In this document: piece after piece, positions 45,467 through 53,966 of the stretch
Layout: each line of letters opens with the position of its first letter
Position numbering within the stretch: position 1 is the stretch's first letter
Assembly (NCBI GenBank): GCA_016213775.1
Contig: JACQZR010000202.1
Coordinates: 1 to 64,000, forward strand
Source: Acidobacteriota bacterium
GTDB lineage: Bacteria; Acidobacteriota; Terriglobia; Bryobacterales; Bryobacteraceae
Length of the DNA stretch: 64,000 nt
Direction: 5' to 3'
The notes under the pieces: model-generated
Told to the model about the DNA's origin: nothing
The model's database searches: none
What the model saw: the letters and a program-made list of their open reading frames with translations, nothing else
Made by a program: the position numbers and the translations under genes

Positions 45467-46161
45467 GCCGCGTCCTGATCATCGAAGACGAGCCCGCCAT
45501 TCTGCGAGGACTGGCCGATATTCTGCGGTTCGAATCCTATGATGTGCTGACCGCGGGTGATGGGGAAACGGGATTGGAACTACTGCGGAAAGGCGAGCCC
45601 GATCTGGTGATTCTCGATCTCATGCTGCCGAAGATGAGCGGTTATGAAGTTTGCCGCAGGGCCAGGTCCAGCGGATTGCTGACTCCCATTCTCATGCTGA
45701 CCGCGCGGGGCGAGGAGATGGACCGGGTTGCCGGTCTGGATCTAGGGGCGGACGATTACGTGAGCAAGCCCTTTTCGCTGCCGGAATTGCTGGCGAGGGT
45801 GCGGGCGTTGCTGCGGCGTTCGCAAGTGGCGGCGGAAGGGAAGAGCGCTGGTGAGTTGCTGGCTTTTGACGATGTGGAGATTGATTTCGCCAAGTACGAA
45901 GCGCGGCGCGCGGGCGCGAAGGTGGAGATGACGCGGAAGGAGTTTGAGGTGCTGCGGTATTTGAGCGGTCATCCGGAACGCGTCATCACGCGCGAGGAAC
46001 TATTGGAGAGGATCTGGGGATTGGAGAACTATCCCACCACGCGCACAGTGGACAACCATATACTCAGTTTGCGGACGAAGCTGGAGCGAGACCCGCGGCA
46101 CCCGCGGCATATCGTCACGGTGCACGGGGTGGGGTACAAATGGAGCCTCGAGGAGGGATGA
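45463..46161 (+). CDS. OmpR-family response regulator 2
   Basis: A 232-residue regulator: receiver with E8-D9-E10, D52, T80 and K102 (DYVSKPFS), and a winged-helix domain (about 130-228: EMTRKEFEVLRYLSGHPERVITREELL, DNHILSLRTKLERDP, HGVGYKW). Its start overlaps the kinase stop as ATGA. The recognition helix differs from regulators 1 and 3, as its kinase does. Confidence 0.92.
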   Translation: MSRVLIIEDEPAILRGLADILRFESYDVLTAGDGETGLELLRKGEPDLVILDLMLPKMSGYEVCRRARSSGLLTPILMLTARGEEMDRVAGLDLGADDYVSKPFSLPELLARVRALLRRSQVAAEGKSAGELLAFDDVEIDFAKYEARRAGAKVEMTRKEFEVLRYLSGHPERVITREELLERIWGLENYPTTRTVDNHILSLRTKLERDPRHPRHIVTVHGVGYKWSLEEG

Positions 46162-46222
46162 CAATTTCGTGAGAATCATTTTGCCTGCGGGTGACAACTG
46201 CCGGGAAGGGCTTCCTTAAGAT
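46156..46222 (+). promoter_or_regulatory. Direct-repeat operator and promoter of propeller protein 2
   Basis: GGATGAC (46156-46162), TCGTGAG (46167-46173) and GGGTGAC (46189-46195) keep an 11-bp phase with one unit missing. TAAGAT (46217-46222, 4/6 match) begins 28 bases after the last. The first repeat overlaps the regulator stop codon. Confidence 0.5.
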
Positions 46223-46242
46223 CGAGCGTAGAGGTGCTCAAC

Positions 46243-48375
46243 ATGAAACGAATTATCCTGTTTTGCCTGATGACGGCTGTGGCCGGTTTCGCGGAAACCG
46301 CGCAGGAGTGGTATCAAAAGGCGCTTGTCAAGGAACGCTCCGAAGGGAAACTGGAGGAGGCGATGCAGCTATACCGCCGGGCTGCCGAAGGCGCCGGCAT
46401 AGACCGCGCGCTGGCGGCGAAGGCGTTGATGCAGCTTGCGGCGTGTTACGAAAAACTGGGGAACACGGAGTCGCGCAAGATCTATGAGAGGGTGGTGCGG
46501 GAGTACGGGGATCAGAAGGAAGCGGTGACCGTGGCGCGGTCGAGGCTGGGAGGCAGCACGCATATGGGGCGGCAAACGAACACACTGGTTTGGACGGGGG
46601 CCAAAGTGAACGGTAGAGGGATGGTTTCGCCGGATGGACGCTTTGTCACGTACACCGATTGGGACAGTGGAGATCTCGCCGTGCATGACATTGCCGCAGC
46701 AACTGACCGCCGACTCACGGATACGAAGCAGGACAAGGCAAGCGTGAATGTATTCGCGGAGGGTTCGGCGATCTCTCCCGACGGAAAACAGGTTGCCTAC
46801 CTTTGGTACGACTCAACCAGGGACAAGGCCCAACTGTGGCTTGCCAGCCTGAACGGCAATGCAAATGCCCGGCGGTTGTTCGACAATCCTGATGTCGATT
46901 GGCTCAGGCCTTGGGATTGGTCTCCTGACGGCAAATGGGTGGTTGTGGCGTTGTTCCGGACAGACAAGACCCAGCAAATCGGCCTGGTTTCTATTGCAGA
47001 CGGCACAATGCGCGTGTTGAAATCCGTGGATTGGCGTGGCACGGGCCGGATCCGGTTTTCGCCTGATGGCAAACACGTGGGCTATGATCTACCGCAAAAC
47101 GAGACCGGTGTTGAGCGGGACGTTTTTGTATTGTCGGTGGATGGCGCTCGCGAAATCCGTTCTGTCGCGCATCCCAGCAACGACACGATGTTGGACTGGA
47201 CTCCAGATGGGAGGTTGCTCCTGTTTGCCAGCGACCGGACGGGCACTTTGGGTCTTTGGGGAGTACCCATTGCAGATGGAAAACCTCAAGGCGCGCCGGA
47301 GTTGTTGCGCGCGGATTTTCCGGCACGGGCCGAGTCGATCGGCGTCACGCGAACAGGGACGTTGTACTACGCCATTCACGGCAGTCAGGACCGTTTCAAG
47401 ATCCAGGTGGCGACGATGGATTTTTCCACGGGGAAGTATGCGTCCAAGCCCACGGACCTCACGCAGGACTACCTGGAGTCCAATGCAACGCCGACGTGGT
47501 CCCCGGATGGACGCCAACTCGCCTATAAATCGGTACGGGGACCGGCGCAGAAACCGAGTCATGAGGTGATACTGATCCGCTCGATGGACAGCGGGCAGGT
47601 GAGGGAACTGCGTCCCAAGCTGACTTATTTCGGGCCCATGGCGTGGGCGCCGGATGGACGGTGGTTTCTGACGCTGGGAGGTGATCTACAAGGCCGGAGG
47701 GGGATCTTTCAGGTTGACCCCGACACAGGGGCGGCAACGACGCTCCTTCTGGATCAGCCAGGCGAGAGGTCATGGTATCCGCACTGGTCGCGCGACGGAA
47801 AGAGTTTCCTCTTCAAGCGTGACTACCGTCTCAGCAAGGAGTCCGCCTACATCGAGCGGGATGTGGCGACGGGAAAGGAACGAGTAGTGATCCGCAGACG
47901 GGTACTGCTGAACATGGTGAACCCGTCGCCCGACGACCAGTATCTGGTTTCGCGCAGCGTTGATGAGGCCAGCAACTCGAGAACTCTGCTGCTGATTCCG
48001 CTACAAGGAGGGGAAGCGCGAGAGTTGCTGCGCTATCCGGCTGAGGTGTCGCGGGAAGACCTGGCGGATTCCCGGAAGGGTGCTTGGCTTAACCTGGGAA
48101 TGTGGGCGCCAGACAGCCGGTCGTTCCTGGCCTTCAAGTATCGGGGAGATCCCCAGGATCCGCGGAGCAAGAGCCTGGGAACGTGGCGGATCCCGGTCGA
48201 CGGTGGAGCGCCGCAGAAGCTGGACGATACGAGTTACAGAGACTCGGACGTGGCCAAGCCGGCTGTGCATCCGGATCGCAGGCGCGTGGCGTTCACGGTT
48301 AAGGAAACGACCCCTCGACGCGATCCGGAGATCTGGGCCCTGGACAACTTCCTGCCCTCGAATACGGCCAAATAG
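46243..48375 (+). CDS. Secreted TPR + PD40 (TolB-like) beta-propeller protein 2
   Basis: A 710-residue protein from ATG 46243 (AGAGGTG upstream; GTG 46234 is possible) with a short signal peptide (IILFCLMTAVAGFAETA). It has a TPR-like unit (EWYQKALVKERSEGKLEEAMQ, AKALMQLAACYEKLGNTESR, YERVVREYGDQKEAVTVAR), then PD40 blades (SPDGKQVAYLWYD, SPDGKHVGYDLP, TPDGRLLLFASD). It ends DPEIWALDNFLPS. The TPR unit is nearly the same as in propeller 3. The peroxidase gene begins directly after its stop (TAG-ATG). Confidence 0.82.
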   Translation: MKRIILFCLMTAVAGFAETAQEWYQKALVKERSEGKLEEAMQLYRRAAEGAGIDRALAAKALMQLAACYEKLGNTESRKIYERVVREYGDQKEAVTVARSRLGGSTHMGRQTNTLVWTGAKVNGRGMVSPDGRFVTYTDWDSGDLAVHDIAAATDRRLTDTKQDKASVNVFAEGSAISPDGKQVAYLWYDSTRDKAQLWLASLNGNANARRLFDNPDVDWLRPWDWSPDGKWVVVALFRTDKTQQIGLVSIADGTMRVLKSVDWRGTGRIRFSPDGKHVGYDLPQNETGVERDVFVLSVDGAREIRSVAHPSNDTMLDWTPDGRLLLFASDRTGTLGLWGVPIADGKPQGAPELLRADFPARAESIGVTRTGTLYYAIHGSQDRFKIQVATMDFSTGKYASKPTDLTQDYLESNATPTWSPDGRQLAYKSVRGPAQKPSHEVILIRSMDSGQVRELRPKLTYFGPMAWAPDGRWFLTLGGDLQGRRGIFQVDPDTGAATTLLLDQPGERSWYPHWSRDGKSFLFKRDYRLSKESAYIERDVATGKERVVIRRRVLLNMVNPSPDDQYLVSRSVDEASNSRTLLLIPLQGGEARELLRYPAEVSREDLADSRKGAWLNLGMWAPDSRSFLAFKYRGDPQDPRSKSLGTWRIPVDGGAPQKLDDTSYRDSDVAKPAVHPDRRRVAFTVKETTPRRDPEIWALDNFLPSNTAK

Positions 48376-49242
48376 ATGTTGCTCTTCCTGGCGACCGCGG
48401 TCACGATTCCTCTGGGACTAGATCTCTACCTTCCGGTCCCGGAGGAAAATCCGCTCACCGCGGAGAAGATCGAACTGGGGCGGCGGTTGTTCTTCGACCG
48501 GCGCCTCTCACGCGATGGGTCGATTTCGTGCGGGTCGTGTCATGAGCCGGAACGTGGGTTTTCGGATGGGCGCACGGTTGCGGCGGGGGTGTTTGGGCGC
48601 GTGGGGCGGCGCAATTCCCCGGCGCTCATCAACCGCGGCTACGGGCGTTCGTTCTTTTGGGATAGTCGAGTGGCCATGCTGGAAGAGCAGGTGCTGAAGC
48701 CGATCGAAGACGCCAATGAAATGGACTTGACGGTCGGGGAGGCGGCCAGCCGGGTGGGATTGACGCCGGAGCAGATCGCCCGAGCGCTGGCCAGCTACGT
48801 GCGATCCATCCTTTCCGGTGATTCGGGGTACGACCGTTTCGTCAATGGCGACCGCAGTGCGCTCACGGCGGAGCAGCAGGCGGGCTTGGCAATCTTCCGG
48901 GGAAAAGGGAATTGCACTGCCTGTCACGTTGGTCCGAACTTCACGGACGAGCGGCTGCACAATACCGGTGTGGCCTGGCGCGAAGAGAACTGGGCGGATG
49001 CGGGAGCGGGACGGGGCGATTTCAAGACGCCGACATTGCGGGAGATCGCGCGGACAGCGCCTTATATGCATGACGGGAGCCTGGCGACACTGGAGGAGGT
49101 AGTGGAGTATTACGATAGCGGCGGGAATCGCAATCCGGGACTCGATTCGGAACTTCGGCCGTTGCATTTATCCGAGGCCGAGAAGCGGCACCTCATCGCG
49201 TTCCTGCATTCTCTTAACGGGCGCAGGCCCCCAAGCCAGTAA
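48376..49242 (+). CDS. Di-haem cytochrome c peroxidase (MauG/CcpA family) 1
   Basis: A 288-residue exported protein with an N-terminal signal helix and two c-type haem sites: C52-x2-C55-H56 (SCGSCHEPERGFSDG) and C180-x2-C183-H184 (NCTACHVGPNFTDERLHNTG). The text FFWDSRVAMLEEQVLKPI, and PYMHDGSLATLEEVVEYYDSGG near the end, are diagnostic of the CCP/MauG family. These enzymes reduce H2O2 in the periplasm or modify proteins oxidatively. It is the last gene of module 2, and 72-75% of its residues around the second haem are unchanged in peroxidase 2, often down to the DNA level. Confidence 0.92.
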   Translation: MLLFLATAVTIPLGLDLYLPVPEENPLTAEKIELGRRLFFDRRLSRDGSISCGSCHEPERGFSDGRTVAAGVFGRVGRRNSPALINRGYGRSFFWDSRVAMLEEQVLKPIEDANEMDLTVGEAASRVGLTPEQIARALASYVRSILSGDSGYDRFVNGDRSALTAEQQAGLAIFRGKGNCTACHVGPNFTDERLHNTGVAWREENWADAGAGRGDFKTPTLREIARTAPYMHDGSLATLEEVVEYYDSGGNRNPGLDSELRPLHLSEAEKRHLIAFLHSLNGRRPPSQ

Positions 49243-49258
49243 GGTCTGGTGCGAGAAA

Positions 49259-49304
49259 TCCTAACCGAATCCTCATCGAAGGCCGAGAATCCTCCCAGTA
49301 TAAT
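49259..49304 (+). promoter_or_regulatory. Direct-repeat operator and promoter of sensor kinase 3
   Basis: TCCTAAC (49259-49265) and TCCTCAT (49270-49276) are 11 bases apart; TATAAT (49299-49304) begins 40 and 29 bases after them. The upstream ATG at 49303 lies inside the -10, so translation must begin at ATG 49318, about seven bases after the expected transcription start. Confidence 0.75.
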
Positions 49305-49317
49305 GTGGGGACACTCG

Positions 49318-51189
49318 ATGTCGTTCGGTTTCTGGTTTCGGCCTCCACGGATTCTTCTGGCATCCTTCCTGGCCGTGACTGTGCTGCCGGCATGCGCGCT
49401 GTTTTGGCTGAGCTGGCGGTTTTTCGATCAGGACCGGGCTCTGGCCAGCCAACGATCGCGAGAACGCCGGGAGCAGGCTGCGGATCTCATCGTAGTTGCT
49501 TTGCAGCAGTCGCTGGCGAAGGCCGAACTGGATCTGCGCCTGCCCGGCGGGGATGGTCCACAGGATGCGCTTGCGGTCATCTTTGATCGCGAGCGCGTAC
49601 GAACATCACCGAAACTGCTCTACTATCCGGTGGTTCGTGCAACGCAAGCCAGCGGTTCTTCTGTGTTCGAAAACGGGGAGCGATTCGAGTTCCAGCAACA
49701 GGATTACGAGAGCGCGATCGCAGCCTTTCGAAACCTCGCGAAGTCTGCCGATGCGACCGTGCGCGCGGGAGCACACTTGCGCATCGCTCGCAATCTGCGC
49801 AAAGCCGGCAAACCGGACCTGGCGCTGGCCGAGTACGACACCTTGGTGGAATGCGGAGCGGTTGCACTGGATGGGTTGCCCGCGGATCTGGTGGCTCGGC
49901 GAGCTCGCCTCAACCTATTGCGACAATTGGGCCGGGAGGCCGAGTCGCATGCAGAGATGCAGGCGGTTCTCGCTGACCTGCAAACGGGCCGGTGGGAACT
50001 ACCGCGCGCGGCCTTCCTGTTTCAGGCACAGCAGCTCGGGTTCGAGCCTCCGCGGCAGTCAGTAGCTTTCGCGCAGGCTGTGGAATGGCTGTGGAACAAA
50101 AGAACACAAGCCGCGTTTGGCCGCGAGCAGCGTGAATTCGAGGGATTTGCGTTGACCCTACTTTGGCGCGGGGAACGTGCGCTGGTCGCCGATCAGCGGT
50201 TCGTGGAACGTCAATGGCTGGCGCCGCTTGAACCGTTACTGAGGAGCCAATCCGTGAGGCTGGCGCTTTCGCTGCCAGGCACGGGCACGCAAATGCCACC
50301 GGCACCCGAGACGATCCGTGCCAGCTCCGTCACGGGGTTGCCGTGGCCGTTGCTGGTAGCGAGCGCCGATCCTGCATCCGACCTCCGGGAGTACACAGTC
50401 CGGCGGCGATTTCTGGTGTCGGTGCTCGCCTTGCTGGCGGCGGTCGTCTGCGCGGGAAGCTACCTGATTGCGCGTGCGGTCAATCGCGAACTGGCTGCAG
50501 CGCGACTGCAATCCGACTTTGTGTCCGCCGTGTCGCACGAGTTCCGCACGCCGCTCACCTTGCTGCGGCAGATTACGGAAGGCTTCGCGGAAGGCAGGGT
50601 GGCGGATGAGGGGCAACGGCACGCTTTTTACCAGGCGCAGATGCGAGCTACGGAGCGCTTGCACAGGCTGGTGGAATCGCTGCTCGACTTCGGGCGGATG
50701 GAAGCCGGGGCAAAACCGTACCGGCTGCACCCGATCGATCCCGGCGGCCTTGTCAGTGGCGTGGTCCGTGATTTTGAGAAAGAGGTGGCGGCGGGCGGTT
50801 ACGCGTTCGAACTCCGCATTCCGGAAACCGTGCCGGCCGTGAACGGAGATCCCGACGCTCTCACGCATGCGCTGTGGAACCTGTTAGACAATGCCGTCAA
50901 GTACTCGCCAGATCATCGCACGGTGTGGGTGGATGTCGGCCGGCAAGGCGAGCAAGTAGCAATCGCCGTTCGCGACCAGGGGCTCGGCATTCCCGAAGAC
51001 GAGCAGCAACGCATCTTCGGCAAGTTCGTGCGCGGCGCAGCCTCGCGAGTCAATGCCATTAAAGGCACCGGAATCGGTCTCGCCATGGTCCGCCACATCG
51101 TGCTGGCGCATGGCGGGGACATTCACTTGCAGAGCGCTCCGGGCACGGGGAGCACTTTCACAATTCTGTTACCTGCGATGAAATTATGA
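49318..51189 (+). CDS. Sensor histidine kinase 3, TPR-like periplasmic region
   Basis: A 623-residue kinase, same plan as kinase 1: TM1 (about 10-32, ILLASFLAVTVLPACALFWL), a periplasmic region with TPR-like helices (RFEFQQQDYESAIAAFRNLA, HLRIARNLRKAGKPDLALAE), TM2 (about 363-385), H box SHEFRTPLTL (His407), N box LLDNAVKYSP, G1 DQGLGIP and G2 GTGIGLAMV. The residues just before the H box (ARLQSDFVSAVSHEFRTPLT) are identical to kinase 1 over 20 positions, so they are duplicates. ATGA overlap with its regulator. Start is discussed with the promoter. Confidence 0.9.
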   Translation: MSFGFWFRPPRILLASFLAVTVLPACALFWLSWRFFDQDRALASQRSRERREQAADLIVVALQQSLAKAELDLRLPGGDGPQDALAVIFDRERVRTSPKLLYYPVVRATQASGSSVFENGERFEFQQQDYESAIAAFRNLAKSADATVRAGAHLRIARNLRKAGKPDLALAEYDTLVECGAVALDGLPADLVARRARLNLLRQLGREAESHAEMQAVLADLQTGRWELPRAAFLFQAQQLGFEPPRQSVAFAQAVEWLWNKRTQAAFGREQREFEGFALTLLWRGERALVADQRFVERQWLAPLEPLLRSQSVRLALSLPGTGTQMPPAPETIRASSVTGLPWPLLVASADPASDLREYTVRRRFLVSVLALLAAVVCAGSYLIARAVNRELAAARLQSDFVSAVSHEFRTPLTLLRQITEGFAEGRVADEGQRHAFYQAQMRATERLHRLVESLLDFGRMEAGAKPYRLHPIDPGGLVSGVVRDFEKEVAAGGYAFELRIPETVPAVNGDPDALTHALWNLLDNAVKYSPDHRTVWVDVGRQGEQVAIAVRDQGLGIPEDEQQRIFGKFVRGAASRVNAIKGTGIGLAMVRHIVLAHGGDIHLQSAPGTGSTFTILLPAMKL

Positions 51190-51878
51190 CGAGAATCCTG
51201 ATTGTCGAAGACGAACCTGATATTGCCATGGTGCTCCAGGCGGATCTGCGGGTGGAGGGTTACGACACCGAGATAGCGAACGATGGAGAAAGCGCGATCC
51301 GGCGTGCGAAGGATGACCGCTGGGACCTCATCCTGCTGGATGTGATGTTGCCGCTGCGCGACGGGTTTGAGGTATGCCGCGAGATTCGCCGCGCACGGGT
51401 GAAGACGCGGATCATTCTCCTCACAGCGAAGACACAGGAAGCCGAGAAGGTAATGGGACTGGAACTCGGCGCGGACGATTACGTCACCAAGCCGTTTAGC
51501 CCGCGCGAACTGCGTGCCCGCATTCGGGCTGTACTGCGCCGGGATGAGAACGATGCCGAAGACGTGTTTCGTTTTTCCGACTGCGAGGTGGACTTCCAGC
51601 GCGGTGAATTACGGCGCGCGGGCAAACCAGTGGAGTTGACACCGCTCGAGTTCAAGTTGATTTCGGTGTTCGTGAAGTGCCGTGGCAGAGTGCTCAGCCG
51701 TGACCAGTTGATTCAGGACGCATGGGGTCACGGCGTCTTTGTCACGGAGCGTGCCGTCGACTATCACATCCTGAATCTGCGCCGCAAAGTCGAGCCTGAG
51801 CCGGCGCAGCCGCAGTACATCCAGAGTGTCCGTGGAATGGGGTATCGTTTCGATGCTGGCAACCTCACGCAATCCTAA
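51186..51878 (+). CDS. OmpR-family response regulator 3
   Basis: A 230-residue regulator with receiver residues E8-D9-E10, D52, T80 and K102 (DYVTKPFS) and a winged-helix domain (about 130-226: ELTPLEFKLISVFVKCRGRVLSRDQLI, DYHILNLRRKVEP, VRGMGYRF). Its DNA-binding domain is close to regulator 1 (LTPLEF-LI-VFVK-RGRVLSRD). It overlaps the kinase gene by ATGA. The next operator lies in its last codons. Confidence 0.92.
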   Translation: MTRILIVEDEPDIAMVLQADLRVEGYDTEIANDGESAIRRAKDDRWDLILLDVMLPLRDGFEVCREIRRARVKTRIILLTAKTQEAEKVMGLELGADDYVTKPFSPRELRARIRAVLRRDENDAEDVFRFSDCEVDFQRGELRRAGKPVELTPLEFKLISVFVKCRGRVLSRDQLIQDAWGHGVFVTERAVDYHILNLRRKVEPEPAQPQYIQSVRGMGYRFDAGNLTQS

Positions 51879-51917
51879 TAATTCCCTGGCATCGTCCCAA
51901 CATTGCGCCGGTACTCT
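51862..51917 (+). promoter_or_regulatory. Direct-repeat operator and promoter of propeller protein 3
   Basis: ACCTCAC (51862-51868), TCCTAAT (51873-51879) and TCCCTGG (51883-51889) repeat at 11 and 10 bases. TACTCT (51912-51917, 3/6 match with the key T, A and T) begins 39 and 29 bases after the last two. GGGAGG near 51925 is the ribosome binding site. Confidence 0.5.
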
Positions 51918-51935
51918 CCTTGCAGGGAGGGACAA

Positions 51936-53966
51936 ATGAAGTCCGTTTTCTTGATCGCTTGCACCTTGGCGCTCTTTGCAGCGCCGCAGAAGAAGGATGA
52001 CCCTGAACTGCAGTTGCAGTCGGCCATCCAAACCGAGAATGTCGATGGGGATCTGAAATCCGCTATCGAGCAATACAGGAAAGTCATCGACCGTAGGGGC
52101 ACGAGCCGGGACGTGGTCGCGAAAGCCTTGGTGCGCCTGGGACTGTGCTACGAGAAGCAGGGTAATGCGGAGGCGCGAAAGCAGTTCGAGCGTGTGGTGC
52201 GGGAGTACGGGGATCAGAAGGAAGCGGTGGCGACGGCGCGGGCGAGAATCGCCGCGAGCGCAAAACCGTCCCACGACAGTGGTGTTGTCGCACGGCAAAT
52301 CTGGGTCGGCCCCAAAGTGCAACCTTACGGCTCGATTTCCCCCGATGGCCGGTACATTTCTTACTCAGAAGGCGGTGCGGGAGATCTCGCTGTGCATGAG
52401 ATTGCAACTGGTACGGACCGTCGCCTGACCACGACCAGCACTCGCGCCGGAGACTACGCTGAGAACTCGGTCATCTCGAGAGACGGCAGACAGGTCGCCT
52501 ATGCCTGGTTCAACTTGAACGAGGGACGCCGCTATGAGCTGCGGCTTGCCAACCTGGTTGGCGACCCCAATCCGCGACGCCTGTTCGCCAATGGAGACAT
52601 AAACTGGGTTGCCCCGCACGACTGGTCCCCCGATGGCAAGTTAATCGCTGTCATGCTCATGCGAAAGGACCGTTCTGCTCAAATTGGACTAGTCGCAGCG
52701 GGGGACGGTTCGCTCCGAGTGTTGAAATCGGTGGACTGGCGAGGCGCAACAAACATGTCCTTTTCGCCCGATGGCAACTATCTGGCATTCGACCTGCCAA
52801 CCCAAGAGGCAAGCCCGAAACATGACGTCTACGTTCTGGCCGTGAATGGAAGCCGGGAAACGCCGGCCGTTGTACACCCCAGCGATGACGTTCTGTTGGG
52901 CTGGTCGCCGGACGGAAAGCACCTCTTGTTCGGAAGTGATCGCACAGGCTCCATGGGGCTTTGGGCGCAGGGTATCGTCTCGGGCACACTGCAAGGCGCC
53001 GCCAGGCTGGTCAAACCGGATATCGGACGGCCGCAATCGCTGGGGGTAACTGCTTCAGGCGCTATTTACTTCGGAATTACTACGAGCAGCCCCGACGTCC
53101 AGATTGCTACGTTCAATTTCAACACCGGGGAGTTCTTGTCGCCGCCGGTGAACCCAATCCAGGAGTACGTGGGAACCAATTCGCATCCCGATTGGTCTCG
53201 CGATGGCAAGTATCTCTCCTATGTCTCCAGACGCGATGTGCTGGCAATTCGTACTCTCGCTACGGGAGAGGTGCGCGTATTGCGGCCCAACATGGCTGGG
53301 ATCACTCAACCTCGCTGGGCTCTTGACGGCAGGTCTCTACTGGTTTCGGGAACGGACTTGAAGGGTCGCCGTGGGATCTACCGCGTGGACGCGCAGTCTG
53401 GAGAGGTGTCCCCGATTGTGACGGCCGGAATTATCCATCAGCAGTCGCGGGACGGCAAGAAACTCTATTACAACAAGGGGGGAGTCTTCGTCGAGAGAGA
53501 CCTTGCTTCGGGCGAGGAGAGGGAGGCGATTCGTACTCGGGTAGGCATGGGCATCCCGAACCTTTCGCCGGACTCACGCTATGCCGCGGCCAGAGTGCAG
53601 GACCCTTCCACAAAGGCATTCACCATAATGCTGTTCCCAATCGCCGGCGGCGGTGAGCCCCGTGAATTGTTTCGTGTGCCAGCACCTAAACGGGCCGAGA
53701 ATTTCCTGTTGTGGACACCCGACAGCAGTGGCGTCATCGTTGGGACATTCATCGACGGCAAGGAGGACCAGATCGAGTTTTGGCGCTTGTCTCTTGACGG
53801 CGCACAACCTCGTCCATTAGGCAACGCATTGAACGCCAGAAACCCGGGAGGGCCGCCGATTCGCGTGCATCCTGATGGACGGCAGATCGCTTTCGTCGGC
53901 GGGCGGCGGGCGAATGAAGTGTGGGCCCTGGAGAACTTTCTGCCCGCCTTAAATGTGGGCAACTGA
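51936..53966 (+). CDS. Secreted TPR + PD40 (TolB-like) beta-propeller protein 3
   Basis: A 676-residue protein from ATG 51936 with signal peptide MKSVFLIACTLALFAAP. TPR-like unit: LKSAIEQYRKVIDRRG, AKALVRLGLCYEKQGNAEAR, FERVVREYGDQKEAVATAR. PD40 propeller motifs: SPDGRYISYSE, SPDGKLIAVML, SPDGNYLAFDLP, SPDGKHLLFGSD. It ends NEVWALENFLPA. The TGA overlaps the next ATG (TGATG), so it is translationally coupled to peroxidase 2. It shares its N-terminal unit and last residues with propellers 1 and 2. Confidence 0.82.
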   Translation: MKSVFLIACTLALFAAPQKKDDPELQLQSAIQTENVDGDLKSAIEQYRKVIDRRGTSRDVVAKALVRLGLCYEKQGNAEARKQFERVVREYGDQKEAVATARARIAASAKPSHDSGVVARQIWVGPKVQPYGSISPDGRYISYSEGGAGDLAVHEIATGTDRRLTTTSTRAGDYAENSVISRDGRQVAYAWFNLNEGRRYELRLANLVGDPNPRRLFANGDINWVAPHDWSPDGKLIAVMLMRKDRSAQIGLVAAGDGSLRVLKSVDWRGATNMSFSPDGNYLAFDLPTQEASPKHDVYVLAVNGSRETPAVVHPSDDVLLGWSPDGKHLLFGSDRTGSMGLWAQGIVSGTLQGAARLVKPDIGRPQSLGVTASGAIYFGITTSSPDVQIATFNFNTGEFLSPPVNPIQEYVGTNSHPDWSRDGKYLSYVSRRDVLAIRTLATGEVRVLRPNMAGITQPRWALDGRSLLVSGTDLKGRRGIYRVDAQSGEVSPIVTAGIIHQQSRDGKKLYYNKGGVFVERDLASGEEREAIRTRVGMGIPNLSPDSRYAAARVQDPSTKAFTIMLFPIAGGGEPRELFRVPAPKRAENFLLWTPDSSGVIVGTFIDGKEDQIEFWRLSLDGAQPRPLGNALNARNPGGPPIRVHPDGRQIAFVGGRRANEVWALENFLPALNVGN

